Positions 6,270 through 12,919 of a stretch of 23,032 bases of DNA are shown here, in pieces. The position numbers and the translations under genes are program-made. The DNA is taken from IMG/VR virus record IMGVR_UViG_3300025889_007657, positions 1 through 23,032 of that record, one strand, 5' to 3'. The notes beneath the pieces were generated by a model. The model was not told where the DNA came from. It searched no databases and worked only from the letters and a program-made list of their open reading frames with translations. The stretch comes from a virus. Within the stretch, counting starts at the first letter, position 1. Every line of letters begins with the position of its first letter.

Positions 6270-7439
6270 ATGAGTAAAGCACAACAGTTGGTCGACATCT
6301 TCGCTGGTATGTATGGTGATGAACCCCGAACAATATCCAAGGATGAGGTGAAGCGTGTCGCCAAAGAGAATGGTATCCCCTCTCTGTATCGGATCTTGAA
6401 TGCTAACAACCTTGCTGAAAATGGCGAATACCACTTTCCGCCTATTGGCAAGTCAGTTGTGCCTCGTGCGACGACACGCAAGGTGTCTGCTCCCAAACCA
6501 GTTGCTGTGGTTGCTCCTGCACCTACTCAACAGACCGCGAGTTTGTCTGTGAACAGTGACGGGTTTACCGATAACTTGGTCCCTGTCAAAGACGACTTGT
6601 ATGTCCCCTTCGGCAACTTCAAGATGGTTCGGGATATTATCAAGTCCAATATGTTCTATCCTATCTTCATTACTGGTCTGTCTGGTAATGGCAAGACCTA
6701 TATGGTTGAGCAGGCATGTGCTCACACCAAACGTGAAGTCATCCGTGTCAACTTCACCGTCGAGACAGACGAGGATGACCTGATCGGTGGTTTCCGACTC
6801 GTTGATGGCGAGACCAAGTTCTTTAAAGGTCCAGTAATCAAGGCAATGGAGCAAGGTGCTGTCCTGCTCTGTGACGAGATTGACCTCGCTAATCCTGCGA
6901 AAGTCATGTGTCTTCAGTCTATCCTTGAGGGCAAGGGATACTTCATCAAGAAAACTGGTGAGTACATTCAACCTGCCTCTGGATTCACCGTGGTTGCTAC
7001 TGCCAACACCAAGGGTAAAGGATCAGACGATGGTCGGTTCATCGGTACTAACATCCTCAACGAAGCATTCCTTGAGCGATACCCGATTACCTGTGAACAG
7101 GAGTATCCTTCTGCTGCTGTCGAACGCAAGATTCTCGACAAACTGGCAGAGTCGATTGGTGTCGAAGATACCGAGTATCTCCAGAAGTTGGTTGACTGGG
7201 CAGATATTATCCGCAAGACTTTCATGGACGGTGGTGTTGATGAGATCATCTCGACTCGCCGACTGGTCCACATCGTCAAAGCATACGCCATCTTCGGTGA
7301 CCGTATGACTGCGATCGAGATGTGCACCAACCGTTTCGACGAAGAGACCAAGTTGTCCTTCCGTGACTTGTACACGAAGGTGGACGAGACCGTGAGTCTA
7401 GAATCTGAAGAAAATGTTAATGAAACACTTGACATCTGA
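6270..7439 (+). CDS. MoxR/CobS-like AAA+ ATPase
   Basis: A 389-aa ATPase. ATG 6270 is chosen over ATG 6264 because AAAGGA (6257-6262) is 7 bases from the former and only 1 from the latter. An N-terminal region of about 100 residues ends in an Ala/Pro/Val-rich linker. The AAA+ core follows: Walker A GLSGNGKT (136-143), Walker B ending in CDEID (DE 202-203), sensor-1 segment VVATANTKGKG, FLERYPIT with a probable arginine finger, and STRRLVHIVKA as sensor 2. This is the MoxR/CobS type, which works with a VWA protein, here the preceding gene. T4-type marine phages often carry it under the name porphyrin biosynthesis protein CobS. That pathway role is unsupported here; ATP-driven remodelling of an unknown target is the safer reading. 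Confidence 0.88.
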   Translation: MSKAQQLVDIFAGMYGDEPRTISKDEVKRVAKENGIPSLYRILNANNLAENGEYHFPPIGKSVVPRATTRKVSAPKPVAVVAPAPTQQTASLSVNSDGFTDNLVPVKDDLYVPFGNFKMVRDIIKSNMFYPIFITGLSGNGKTYMVEQACAHTKREVIRVNFTVETDEDDLIGGFRLVDGETKFFKGPVIKAMEQGAVLLCDEIDLANPAKVMCLQSILEGKGYFIKKTGEYIQPASGFTVVATANTKGKGSDDGRFIGTNILNEAFLERYPITCEQEYPSAAVERKILDKLAESIGVEDTEYLQKLVDWADIIRKTFMDGGVDEIISTRRLVHIVKAYAIFGDRMTAIEMCTNRFDEETKLSFRDLYTKVDETVSLESEENVNETLDI

Positions 7440-7456
7440 TTCTACTTGTGTATAAT
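7429..7456 (+). promoter_or_regulatory. sigma70-type promoter TTGACA-16-TATAAT
   Basis: Both hexamers are perfect (TTGACA 7429-7434, TATAAT 7451-7456) with a 16-base spacer. The -35 overlaps the last codons of the AAA+ gene. It should drive the sliding clamp gene. Confidence 0.85.
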
Positions 7457-7485
7457 AGTATTTGTTGCTTGTAAAGGAGATCGTG

Positions 7486-8160
7486 ATGCAACTAAATGAA
7501 ACAACTATGGAAGTTCTGAAGAACTTCGCCAGTATCCAAAAGAACCTTCTAATCCCAGAAGGTGATACTGTTAAGACGATTGCAGATGCCAAGAACGTAA
7601 TGGCAGTTGCAAAACTGAATCAGTCTTTCGATAAGTCTTTTGGAATTTATGATGTAGACCAGTTCTTGTCTGCTTTGGGTTTGGTAGATGACCCGACTCT
7701 AGACCTTGGTGATAGGTTTGTAACTGTCAAGGATTCTAGCGGTCGATCAAGTGTGAAGTATTTCTACTCCGATGCAGATATCCTAACTACTGTTTCCAAA
7801 GATATTCCTATGCCCGAGTCTGAAGTTCGCTTCAAACTGGACGAGGCAACTTTGGGACGGGTTCGACGTGCCGCTGGTACGTTGGGTCACGAGAAGATGA
7901 CAATTACTGCTACCGAAGGTGGGGTTCTGTTGTCTGTTGTTGATAACACAGACGATACTTCCAACGCTTTCAGTATCACGGTTCCAGGTTCATACGATTC
8001 AGAGAACTTCTCTTTCGTTATGAACATTGCTAACCTTCAATTGTTATCTGGTAATTATGATGTTGAGGTTTCCTCTCGTCTGATTTCCAAGTTTACTAAC
8101 GAAAGCATTGATGTATGTTACTACATCGCTCTTGAAAAATCCTCAACTTACGGAGAATAA
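7486..8160 (+). CDS. 45: Sliding clamp (DNA polymerase processivity factor), T4 gp45-like
   Basis: A 224-aa protein, close to the 228 aa of T4 gp45. ATG 7486 follows AAAGGAG (7473-7479) by 6 bases; the in-frame TTG at 7462 would translate through that ribosome site and is rejected. The N-terminus (MQLNETTMEVLKNFASI) aligns with gp45. The segment FGIYDVDQFLSALGLVDD corresponds to the gp45 IYDLNGFL region, and the C-terminal MNIANLQLLSGNY and YYIALEKSST match its end. gp45 forms a trimeric ring loaded by gp44/gp62, holds gp43 on DNA and, in T4, also activates late transcription from TATAAATA promoters, two of which occur in this window. In T4 the clamp gene sits next to 44; here about 8 kb of accessory genes lie between. 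Confidence 0.93.
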   Translation: MQLNETTMEVLKNFASIQKNLLIPEGDTVKTIADAKNVMAVAKLNQSFDKSFGIYDVDQFLSALGLVDDPTLDLGDRFVTVKDSSGRSSVKYFYSDADILTTVSKDIPMPESEVRFKLDEATLGRVRRAAGTLGHEKMTITATEGGVLLSVVDNTDDTSNAFSITVPGSYDSENFSFVMNIANLQLLSGNYDVEVSSRLISKFTNESIDVCYYIALEKSSTYGE

Positions 8161-8164
8161 TCTC

Positions 8165-8377
8165 ATGGCAGAAAAAGAAAAGACATTCAAGGTCGACGAT
8201 GTTCGCCCAATCTACGACGCTTCTTTCCGAGCATCGCGTACTATGATCTCAGTGATCGATGCTATGTGTGGTCGTGGCGCAGTAAAGGGTGAGGAGTTGT
8301 CCGCTGTTGGTCAATTGCGCGACCAGTGTGTACAAATCGCCCAGATGTGTGAACAGTTCCACTCTGAAAACGAGTAA
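8165..8377 (+). CDS. Small protein of unknown function downstream of the clamp gene
   Basis: A 70-aa protein from ATG 8165, preceded by GGAG (8152-8155). An upstream in-frame start at 8108 would lie inside the clamp gene and is rejected. It starts MAEKEKTFKVDDVRPIYDAS and contains two Cys in an otherwise helical, charged sequence. It has no membrane segment. It sits 4 bases after the clamp stop and its stop overlaps the next start (TAATG, 8375-8379), so the three genes are probably co-transcribed. T4 places the RNA-polymerase-binding RpbA beside gene 45, but no sequence resemblance is visible. Confidence 0.75.
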   Translation: MAEKEKTFKVDDVRPIYDASFRASRTMISVIDAMCGRGAVKGEELSAVGQLRDQCVQIAQMCEQFHSENE

Positions 8378-8868
8378 TGATCTTCGATAAGTCTGAATAC
8401 GATTTCGTGGATGCTCTTGAAAGTAATTGGAAAGGCATTCGCGAAGAGTATTATCAATCTACTCTAGAACATATGCAGTGGTTTGAACCAGACTTAAACG
8501 AAGATAAGAAGTGGCAAGTATTACCAATCTATGATTGGCCAATGGGACTGGCGGTTGAAGGGTACGCGGAAAACCTTCCCTTCACTAAAGGTATCATCGA
8601 CAAGCATATCCCTTATCACCGTGCAGCGAGTTTCTCTCGGTTACAAGCAGGAGCGTTTGTTCCTGAACATAACGGTATAAGGGGAGATTGGCATAGGTTG
8701 CATTTAGGCATAGACATACCAGAAGGTGATTGTGGTATTACTATTGGCGGTGCACCCTATAAATGGAAGAATGGAGAGTGTATGGTGTTCGATGATTATG
8801 AACGCCACTCTGCTTGGAACAAAACCGATCAAGATCGGATTGTATTGATAATAGACTTTATACCATGA
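8377..8868 (+). CDS. Aspartyl/asparaginyl beta-hydroxylase-like dioxygenase
   Basis: A 163-aa protein consisting almost only of the double-stranded beta-helix core of the Asp/Asn hydroxylase family (Asp_Arg_Hydrox type). Visible landmarks are H98 in PEHNG, R107 in WHRLHLGIDIP, C119, W130 and G133 in WKNGECMVFDDYERHSAWN with H144, and R154 in RIVLIIDF. This family coordinates iron with two histidines and lacks the usual acidic third ligand, which fits H98/H144. R154 would bind 2-oxoglutarate. Members hydroxylate Asp, Asn or Pro side chains on proteins. The target is unknown; a clamp-proximal or virion protein is a guess from position. The start overlaps the previous stop. Confidence 0.8.
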   Translation: MIFDKSEYDFVDALESNWKGIREEYYQSTLEHMQWFEPDLNEDKKWQVLPIYDWPMGLAVEGYAENLPFTKGIIDKHIPYHRAASFSRLQAGAFVPEHNGIRGDWHRLHLGIDIPEGDCGITIGGAPYKWKNGECMVFDDYERHSAWNKTDQDRIVLIIDFIP

Positions 8869-8876
8869 GAATTCTT

Positions 8877-8953
8877 CGGAGATTGGCGCAGTCTGGTAGC
8901 GCATTCGCTTTGGGAGCGAAGGGTCGTAGGTTCGAATCCTACATCTCCGACCA
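8877..8953 (+). tRNA. tRNA-Pro (anticodon UGG), CCA encoded
   Basis: The 77-base cloverleaf is complete: acceptor CGGAGAT (8877-8883) pairs with ATCTCCG (8943-8949), followed by discriminator A and encoded CCA (8951-8953). The anticodon stem TTCGC/GCGAA (8904-8908, 8916-8920) encloses TTTGGGA, giving anticodon TGG at 8911-8913. The T-arm contains GGTTCGAATCC. The pattern closely resembles gammaproteobacterial tRNA-Pro. It starts 8 bases after the hydroxylase stop codon and would be cut from that transcript. A short hairpin (GTGTTC 8966-8971, GAACAC 8984-8989) follows it without a T-run and could mark 3' processing. Confidence 0.96.
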
Positions 8954-9019
8954 GAATAAGGTATCGTGTTCGCCTTCAACAAAGAACACATTAACTGAAA
9001 CAGTCAAATATGGAGTTAT

Positions 9020-9268
9020 ATGATGACTAAGACTGAACGTGTGCTTGAGGCACTTCAAAACGGTGAGCAACTGACTGCTAAGCAAATCGCTGCTCGTTTC
9101 TCTTCTGGCAATCCTCGTGAGGTTGTTCGAAGTCTTCGTTCAAAGGGTTATGCTATCTATGCAAACCAGCGAACGAACAGCAAGGGTGAGTCAAAGACTT
9201 TCTACCGTCTTGGTACTCCTACTCGTGCCATGGTTGCTGCTGCATATGCCGCTGTAGGCGCAGCATAA
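9020..9268 (+). CDS. Small winged-helix-like DNA-binding protein
   Basis: An 82-aa protein of the helix-turn-helix type. TERVLEALQNGEQLTAKQIAARF forms helix 1, a turn and helix 2; GNPREVVRSLRSKGYAI looks like the recognition helix entering a beta-wing ending TFYRLG. A short Ala-rich tail follows. Similar small proteins are common in T4-type phages, with no defined regulon known to me. Two starts are possible: ATG 9020 and ATG 9023. GGAG (9012-9015) is 7 bases from the second and 4 from the first, which slightly favours 9023. A terminator follows directly. It could regulate phage or host transcription, but no operator can be identified here. Confidence 0.75.
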   Translation: MMTKTERVLEALQNGEQLTAKQIAARFSSGNPREVVRSLRSKGYAIYANQRTNSKGESKTFYRLGTPTRAMVAAAYAAVGAA

Positions 9269-9313
9269 ACCTTTGAGGTTTGCCCCACCTCTACCAAACG
9301 GGGCATTTATTTC
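9267..9313 (+). terminator. Intrinsic terminator after the winged-helix gene
   Basis: Two adjacent hairpins: AAACCT/AGGTTT (9267-9272, 9276-9281; loop of 3), then TGCCCC/GGGGCA (9281-9286, 9300-9305), followed by TTTATTT. They share T9281, so only one forms at a time. The second has the standard GC stem plus T-rich tail. Confidence 0.75.
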
Positions 9314-9319
9314 CTCCCT

Positions 9320-9340
9320 TGCTCTTTTCTAGAGCATTTT
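9320..9340 (+). terminator. Second short hairpin with T-run
   Basis: TGCTCT (9320-9325) pairs with AGAGCA (9331-9336) across a 5-base loop and is followed by TTTT (9337-9340). It sits just upstream of the late promoter and would insulate it from early transcription as a back-up terminator. Confidence 0.6.
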
Positions 9341-9343
9341 AAG

Positions 9344-9351
9344 TATAAATA
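9344..9351 (+). promoter_or_regulatory. T4-type late promoter TATAAATA
   Basis: An exact TATAAATA, the -10 element recognised by T4-type late sigma (gp55) with the gp45 clamp as activator. It is placed between a terminator and the secreted/membrane cassette starting at 9435. No -35 is needed for this class. The rest of 9352-9434 is AT-rich leader with no gene seen. Confidence 0.75.
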
Positions 9352-9434
9352 ACTTCGAATTGATCTGATTCCAACTCACAGTATTTCTCGTCATTACTTT
9401 AGAACAATAATAATTTCTATATTAAGGTAATGAT

Positions 9435-10034
9435 ATGCACCAATTAGATAAATCATTAATCCGCATATGCATATTTGCGGTAATAGCGACATTTGTTGTC
9501 AGTATGATGCCTGCACTCGTCTACGGTCAAGAAGAATCGTTAAACGACGTTATACGAACAGAGTCTATTACAGATAGCACTGTCACAACTAACGGTAATA
9601 CTACTACTCGATTGAAGTCGCCTCCTGCTTCGGCAATCACCCCAACAATAAATACTTCTAACTCTGACCTTTGTACCTTTGGAGTTGCTGGCGCGATACA
9701 AACTCAGATATTGGGTGTGTCCACAGGAACTCAGTTCACAGATGAAAACTGTGAACGACTAAAGAATGCCAAAACTCTGTACGATATGGGCATGAAGGTT
9801 GCCGCTGTTTCTGTTATGTGTCAAGACGAAAGAGTTTTCAATGCTATGATGCATGCGGGAACCCCTTGCCCATATGATGGGTTAATCGGCGCAGAAGCAA
9901 AGGCAGCGTGGTTGGCAGAAGGTAAAAGTGTCGAGAGTCCAGCGGAAGAGGCAGGGATAGATGAAAAGACAAAAGATACAGCAGTTGCTAGTGGCGGTAT
10001 CGCTGGTTTGTTGGCACTCTTACTCTTACTCTGA
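9435..10034 (+). CDS. Exported protein of unknown function with hydrophobic C-terminal tail
   Basis: A 199-aa protein, first gene of the late cassette. The N-terminus (residues 10-29) is a hydrophobic signal or anchor, with a possible cleavage after VYG (31). A Thr/Ser-rich region follows. Residues from about 78 (SDLCTFGVAGAIQTQILG) to 145 hold four Cys, consistent with disulfides in the periplasm. The last 14 residues, SGGIAGLLALLLLL (186-199), form a short hydrophobic tail. TAAGGT before ATG 9435 is the ribosome site. The last 74 bases overlap the next gene in another frame. The sequence recalls proteins from other marine T4-type phages, but I know no function. Envelope or virion location is inferred from the signal and the late promoter. 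Confidence 0.75.
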   Translation: MHQLDKSLIRICIFAVIATFVVSMMPALVYGQEESLNDVIRTESITDSTVTTNGNTTTRLKSPPASAITPTINTSNSDLCTFGVAGAIQTQILGVSTGTQFTDENCERLKNAKTLYDMGMKVAAVSVMCQDERVFNAMMHAGTPCPYDGLIGAEAKAAWLAEGKSVESPAEEAGIDEKTKDTAVASGGIAGLLALLLLL

Positions 10035-10848
10035 GCAAGTATTCGGTACGACTAATAATGCCTCACGAGCAGGGTATAATTGGGTGATGACCAATATACT
10101 GCCTGCACAAGCAGGGTTGACTGTCAACGGAGTGGTGTATCAATATACCACCGTAAAAGAAGAACAAGACCAAATGGTGGTTCACGTTCAAAACGAGAAC
10201 CCGATAGATGGCGGATATACATTCAGGAGTTCTGACGATTGGTCAGGTATTCCAGGGAACACAATCAATAAGATTGTGCCCGTTGCTAGAATCCCGATAC
10301 AATATTGGGGGGAAGGTTCGATAGAGGTAGAGGGAAATGGAGAGGTGACCGACCCATTTGTGTTCTACTCTTATCAATACGATACTTGTTTTGACCCACA
10401 ATCAAACCCAGATTGTCCTGGATATAAAGTTGAGGTTCCAGACATACCCTCAGTACAAATTGTGGACCCCCTTGACGATCAATTTGTTCAAGATGAAATT
10501 GACAGGGATATGATGATGCGTGACGAAGATGAAGAAGAACGTACTCGAAAAGAAGTTGCGCAAGATGATGAAGAAAGAGAAGAGGAAATAGATTTAGAGA
10601 ATGTTTTGGGTATCGTGAATCGCTCATTACAGACAGCAGAAGATACCGCAAAGCACAATCAACAGATGGCACTGAATCAGTTTTCGCAAGGGTACTTTGT
10701 ACAATTACCCGATACAATATATGAAGAAACAACTACATTGAAAGACGCGACGTTACCGAGAAATAAACGTGGTCGTCGTTTGGAATTTACACAACAATTA
10801 TTGCATCAACAATTAGTGAAAAGTCAATATAAACTAGGAGAACGATAA
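9961..10848 (+). CDS. Exported structural-like protein with charged coiled-coil region
   Basis: A 295-aa protein. ATG 9961 gives an N-terminal signal (MKRQK, then LLVAVSLVC 9-17, possible cleavage after SYS 24), which supports this start despite a 74-base overlap with the previous gene. A GAGG box at 9948-9951 precedes it. The body begins QVFGTTNNASRAGYNWVMTN, with a beta-rich part to about residue 150 and a Cys pair in DTCFDPQSNPDCPGYK. A highly charged helical stretch (about 175-225, DEDEEERTRKEV and so on) and a Gln-rich C-terminus follow. The layout suits an envelope-spanning or virion fibre-associated protein, but no function is known to me. The stop overlaps the next ATG (TAATG, 10846-10850). 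Confidence 0.75.
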   Translation: MKRQKIQQLLVAVSLVCWHSYSYSEQVFGTTNNASRAGYNWVMTNILPAQAGLTVNGVVYQYTTVKEEQDQMVVHVQNENPIDGGYTFRSSDDWSGIPGNTINKIVPVARIPIQYWGEGSIEVEGNGEVTDPFVFYSYQYDTCFDPQSNPDCPGYKVEVPDIPSVQIVDPLDDQFVQDEIDRDMMMRDEDEEERTRKEVAQDDEEREEEIDLENVLGIVNRSLQTAEDTAKHNQQMALNQFSQGYFVQLPDTIYEETTTLKDATLPRNKRGRRLEFTQQLLHQQLVKSQYKLGER

Positions 10849-11345
10849 TGTTCAAGAAAACGATAGTCGCTACTATGCTCTCGGCATCTTTTTGTGCTCA
10901 GGCGATAGAGACTCCAATCATAGGTAACGTGGAGTCTAAATGCGTTGTCACAACAGATAAGCAGGGTGTCTATGGAAACCCAACCTCTGACGTGTTGAGT
11001 ACTGACGCAGCAGATGGTGGAGTTGAACCAGTAGTTCGGTACGACGTAATCATAGCAGATGCTTACAAAGCAGTTATAACCCATCCAACTTCTTTCTCGC
11101 AGAGTCCAACGTTGAATGACACCGTAGCATGGACAGGTTCTACTTCTGTAGAAGCAGTTTCTGATGCTCAGATGTCTGCCTATGATAATGATAAAATTGT
11201 GTACGAGTCGACCACTGAAGTAGATCTTTCTTACACTGGTAGCACTTGGTTCAAAGTAAGTTCAGAAGCAAGTTACGGGTTTAACAAAGCATTCCCTGGT
11301 GGAACCTACACTGCAATTGTACAAGCATCTTGTATAGCATTGTAA
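10848..11345 (+). CDS. Exported protein of unknown function
   Basis: A 165-aa protein with a classic Sec signal peptide: MFKK, a hydrophobic core, and cleavage after AQA (17-19). AGGAG at 10836-10840 precedes the ATG. The mature part is beta-rich, with many Thr/Ser/Val, and two Cys: one near the start (ESKC) and one in the closing QASCIAL, likely a disulfide. The general look resembles pilin-like or fimbrial-adhesin-like beta-sandwich proteins, and the segment NPTSDVLSTDAADGG recurs, as I recall, in homologues from marine phages. No catalytic motif is visible. Being the third of five successive exported proteins, it may form part of an envelope or particle-surface assembly (inference). Confidence 0.75.
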   Translation: MFKKTIVATMLSASFCAQAIETPIIGNVESKCVVTTDKQGVYGNPTSDVLSTDAADGGVEPVVRYDVIIADAYKAVITHPTSFSQSPTLNDTVAWTGSTSVEAVSDAQMSAYDNDKIVYESTTEVDLSYTGSTWFKVSSEASYGFNKAFPGGTYTAIVQASCIAL

Positions 11346-11348
11346 ACC

Positions 11349-11723
11349 ATGATATATGTTATGGCATTGCTGGCATCCTTCTTTAGTGGGCAAGTATTTG
11401 CTCACGAATGGGTGCCAACTTATCCTAAGTTGGAACTATCTTCTGTTCCATCTATTTTACGTGCTGAAATGCACCTACTTAATCGAAGAGAGGACGTAGA
11501 GTATTATTCTTTTGAAGTGTTTGATGAAGATTTTGAACCAGTACCATTCGCCGCTACCCAGAGAACTGTGAGACTAAAGTATCTGGATAGAAAAAATGTA
11601 AATATTTACATAAGAGTTAGAGATGCGGACAAGGTAGTTTACATATGTTCTAGATCTGAAATTGTTGCTGACAAAGAAACTAGAACTGTAGTTTCTTCTA
11701 GAATATGCTCTAAAGTGAAATGA
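11349..11723 (+). CDS. Exported protein of unknown function
   Basis: A 124-aa protein with a signal peptide (hydrophobic residues 2-14, cleavage after VFA 16-18) and a mature start HEWVPTYPKL. The mature domain is small, beta-rich and ends with a Cys pair (YICSRS, then RICSKVK). The beta-strand pattern (VEYYSFEVFDEDFEPVPF, NVNIYIRVRDADKVVYIC) resembles an immunoglobulin-like or chaperone-like sandwich, without a family match I can name. It starts 3 bases after the previous stop and lacks a good ribosome site, suggesting translational coupling. Its stop overlaps the next start by ATGA. Its base composition is more AT-rich than the replication genes. Confidence 0.72.
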   Translation: MIYVMALLASFFSGQVFAHEWVPTYPKLELSSVPSILRAEMHLLNRREDVEYYSFEVFDEDFEPVPFAATQRTVRLKYLDRKNVNIYIRVRDADKVVYICSRSEIVADKETRTVVSSRICSKVK

Positions 11724-12160
11724 GAAGAGTATTAGTTGTATTCGTATATTTCATATTTGGGTTTTGGGTTGGTTCTGCATATGCGCAATCCAACGGAATA
11801 AACCTGAGTATACCTCAGAGTGGGCAGAACTTTCAAAACGATCGCGTGAGAGCGGGTGATGTTGAGTGTTCTGCTGCTATAGGTTCTTCGACTAACGTTG
11901 AGTTTGGTGTAGTTGGAATCATGAATCAAAATGATCCTCTCTACAACTTAGCAAGTAGTGATCCAAACTTTTATTATAATAACAATGACTTTGTAAGAGA
12001 TGTTGGTGTCTATGGAAAGATAACTATCCCGATTGGTGCGCCAAAGAAGAGATTGAATTGTGATGCTTTGTATCAACTAGAGTTAGAAAAGAAACGACTT
12101 GAAGTTATAAAGTTAAGGCAAGAAATACAAAACTTACAAAACCTACAATTCGAGAAATAG
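11720..12160 (+). CDS. Exported protein with C-terminal coiled coil
   Basis: A 146-aa protein with a signal peptide (MRR, hydrophobic 4-18, cleavage after AYA 20-22). The mature part begins QSNGINLSIPQSGQNFQND and contains VECSAAIGSSTNVEFGVVGI, then VGVYGKITIPIGAPKKRLNC: two Cys and a beta pattern that looks like paired strands of a barrel or pore-lining element. Residues 115-146 form a Leu/Lys/Glu heptad coiled coil ending LQNLQFEK. It overlaps the previous gene by ATGA and ends 8 bases before the next. Function unknown. A small oligomeric outer-membrane-associated protein is one reading, not proven. Confidence 0.72.
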   Translation: MRRVLVVFVYFIFGFWVGSAYAQSNGINLSIPQSGQNFQNDRVRAGDVECSAAIGSSTNVEFGVVGIMNQNDPLYNLASSDPNFYYNNNDFVRDVGVYGKITIPIGAPKKRLNCDALYQLELEKKRLEVIKLRQEIQNLQNLQFEK

Positions 12161-12168
12161 GGGGAATT

Positions 12169-12756
12169 ATGGAAATTATCCTAGACTTAATGATCACTTG
12201 GTGGCAGTTTACTATTGTCGGAGCACTCATACTTGTTGGACTTTGTGTTAACATGTTTGGTGTCGACAACGACAAAGAACTAATTGGTTTTAGCGCAAAG
12301 GAAATGCCTCACATGCAACCTATCGTCATTCCCACAGCTGGGAAGGGATTCTGGGGAGCAATATTCCTGTGGTTGATGGGTACTCGCACTTGGACGATTA
12401 CCAAAGATTATCACTTCACCATTCACGGTCAAAACTATGTGATACCAAAAGGGTTCACTTTTGACGGGGCATCGGTTCCTAAGTTTTTAGCATCATGGTT
12501 GTCTCCCGTTGGTGTACTTTTAGTTGGGGGTTTGGTACACGACTACATCTACAAATATGAGATGCTACTAAAGAAAGGAGGAAAGGAGACTTCTCATACC
12601 CTCACTCAGAAAGATGCAGATATCATCTTCCGTGATATTAACATCGAGCAAAATGGTTTTCATCTCATGAATTACTTAGCATACTGGGCACTTCGCTTAG
12701 GAGGTTTTGTGGCATGGAACGGACACCGTAAACGCAACTGTAAAATAGGAGAATAA
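12169..12756 (+). CDS. DUF1353 membrane protein
   Basis: A 195-aa protein. Residues 11-31 are a membrane segment; a second hydrophobic stretch covers about 61-72. The DUF1353 core follows: IPKGFTFDGASVP at 92-104, a hydrophobic turn, and HDYIY at 124-128, then an Asp-containing helix (KDADIIF) and a C-terminal Trp region. The conserved Asp and His-Asp pair suggest a metal or catalytic site, but no activity is established for this family. Phages often carry DUF1353 genes among late or lysis-proximal genes. An AGGGGGA box at 12159-12165 precedes the ATG. It is followed at once by three more small membrane proteins. Confidence 0.78.
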   Translation: MEIILDLMITWWQFTIVGALILVGLCVNMFGVDNDKELIGFSAKEMPHMQPIVIPTAGKGFWGAIFLWLMGTRTWTITKDYHFTIHGQNYVIPKGFTFDGASVPKFLASWLSPVGVLLVGGLVHDYIYKYEMLLKKGGKETSHTLTQKDADIIFRDINIEQNGFHLMNYLAYWALRLGGFVAWNGHRKRNCKIGE

Positions 12757-12757
12757 T

Positions 12758-12916
12758 ATGGACTGGTTAAAAGGAAGACTCGGGGAAAGAACTTCATTAG
12801 ATGGCGCAGTATTGATTGCCATTGGAGGTTCTGTTTTACTTCTCGGTCCATTGGCAAAATGGGCAGCACTAGGTGCAATCGGTTACGGCATCTGGACGTT
12901 ACTCAAGAAGGGATAA
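12758..12916 (+). CDS. Small membrane protein, 52 aa
   Basis: ATG 12758, one base after the previous stop, preceded by AGGAG; TAA at 12914-12916. The sequence opens MDWLKGRLGERTSLDGAVL and is hydrophobic from residue 16 to 46 (LIAIGGSVLLLGPLAKWAAL and on), long enough for one long or two short membrane helices, with a basic end LKKG. Similar tiny proteins accompany DUF1353 genes in other T4-type phages, as far as I recall. It might be a holin-like or membrane-accessory peptide. Size and position fit, but nothing proves it. Confidence 0.75.
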   Translation: MDWLKGRLGERTSLDGAVLIAIGGSVLLLGPLAKWAALGAIGYGIWTLLKKG

Positions 12917-12919
12917 AAA

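Noticed and set aside
3856-7439. Cobalamin (cobaltochelatase) biosynthesis pair CobT/CobS
   Set aside because: Only the VWA and AAA+ partners are present, with no CobN in the window. The N-terminal HExxH part is not explained by that role. The names are kept only as similarity labels.
8814-9023. Open frame running through the tRNA
   Set aside because: It overlaps a complete tRNA-Pro and the hydroxylase C-terminus, with no ribosome site.
9961-10034. Programmed frameshift fusing the 199-aa and 295-aa proteins
   Set aside because: No slippery heptamer was seen, and the second protein has its own ATG, ribosome site and signal peptide. It remains only a weak alternative.
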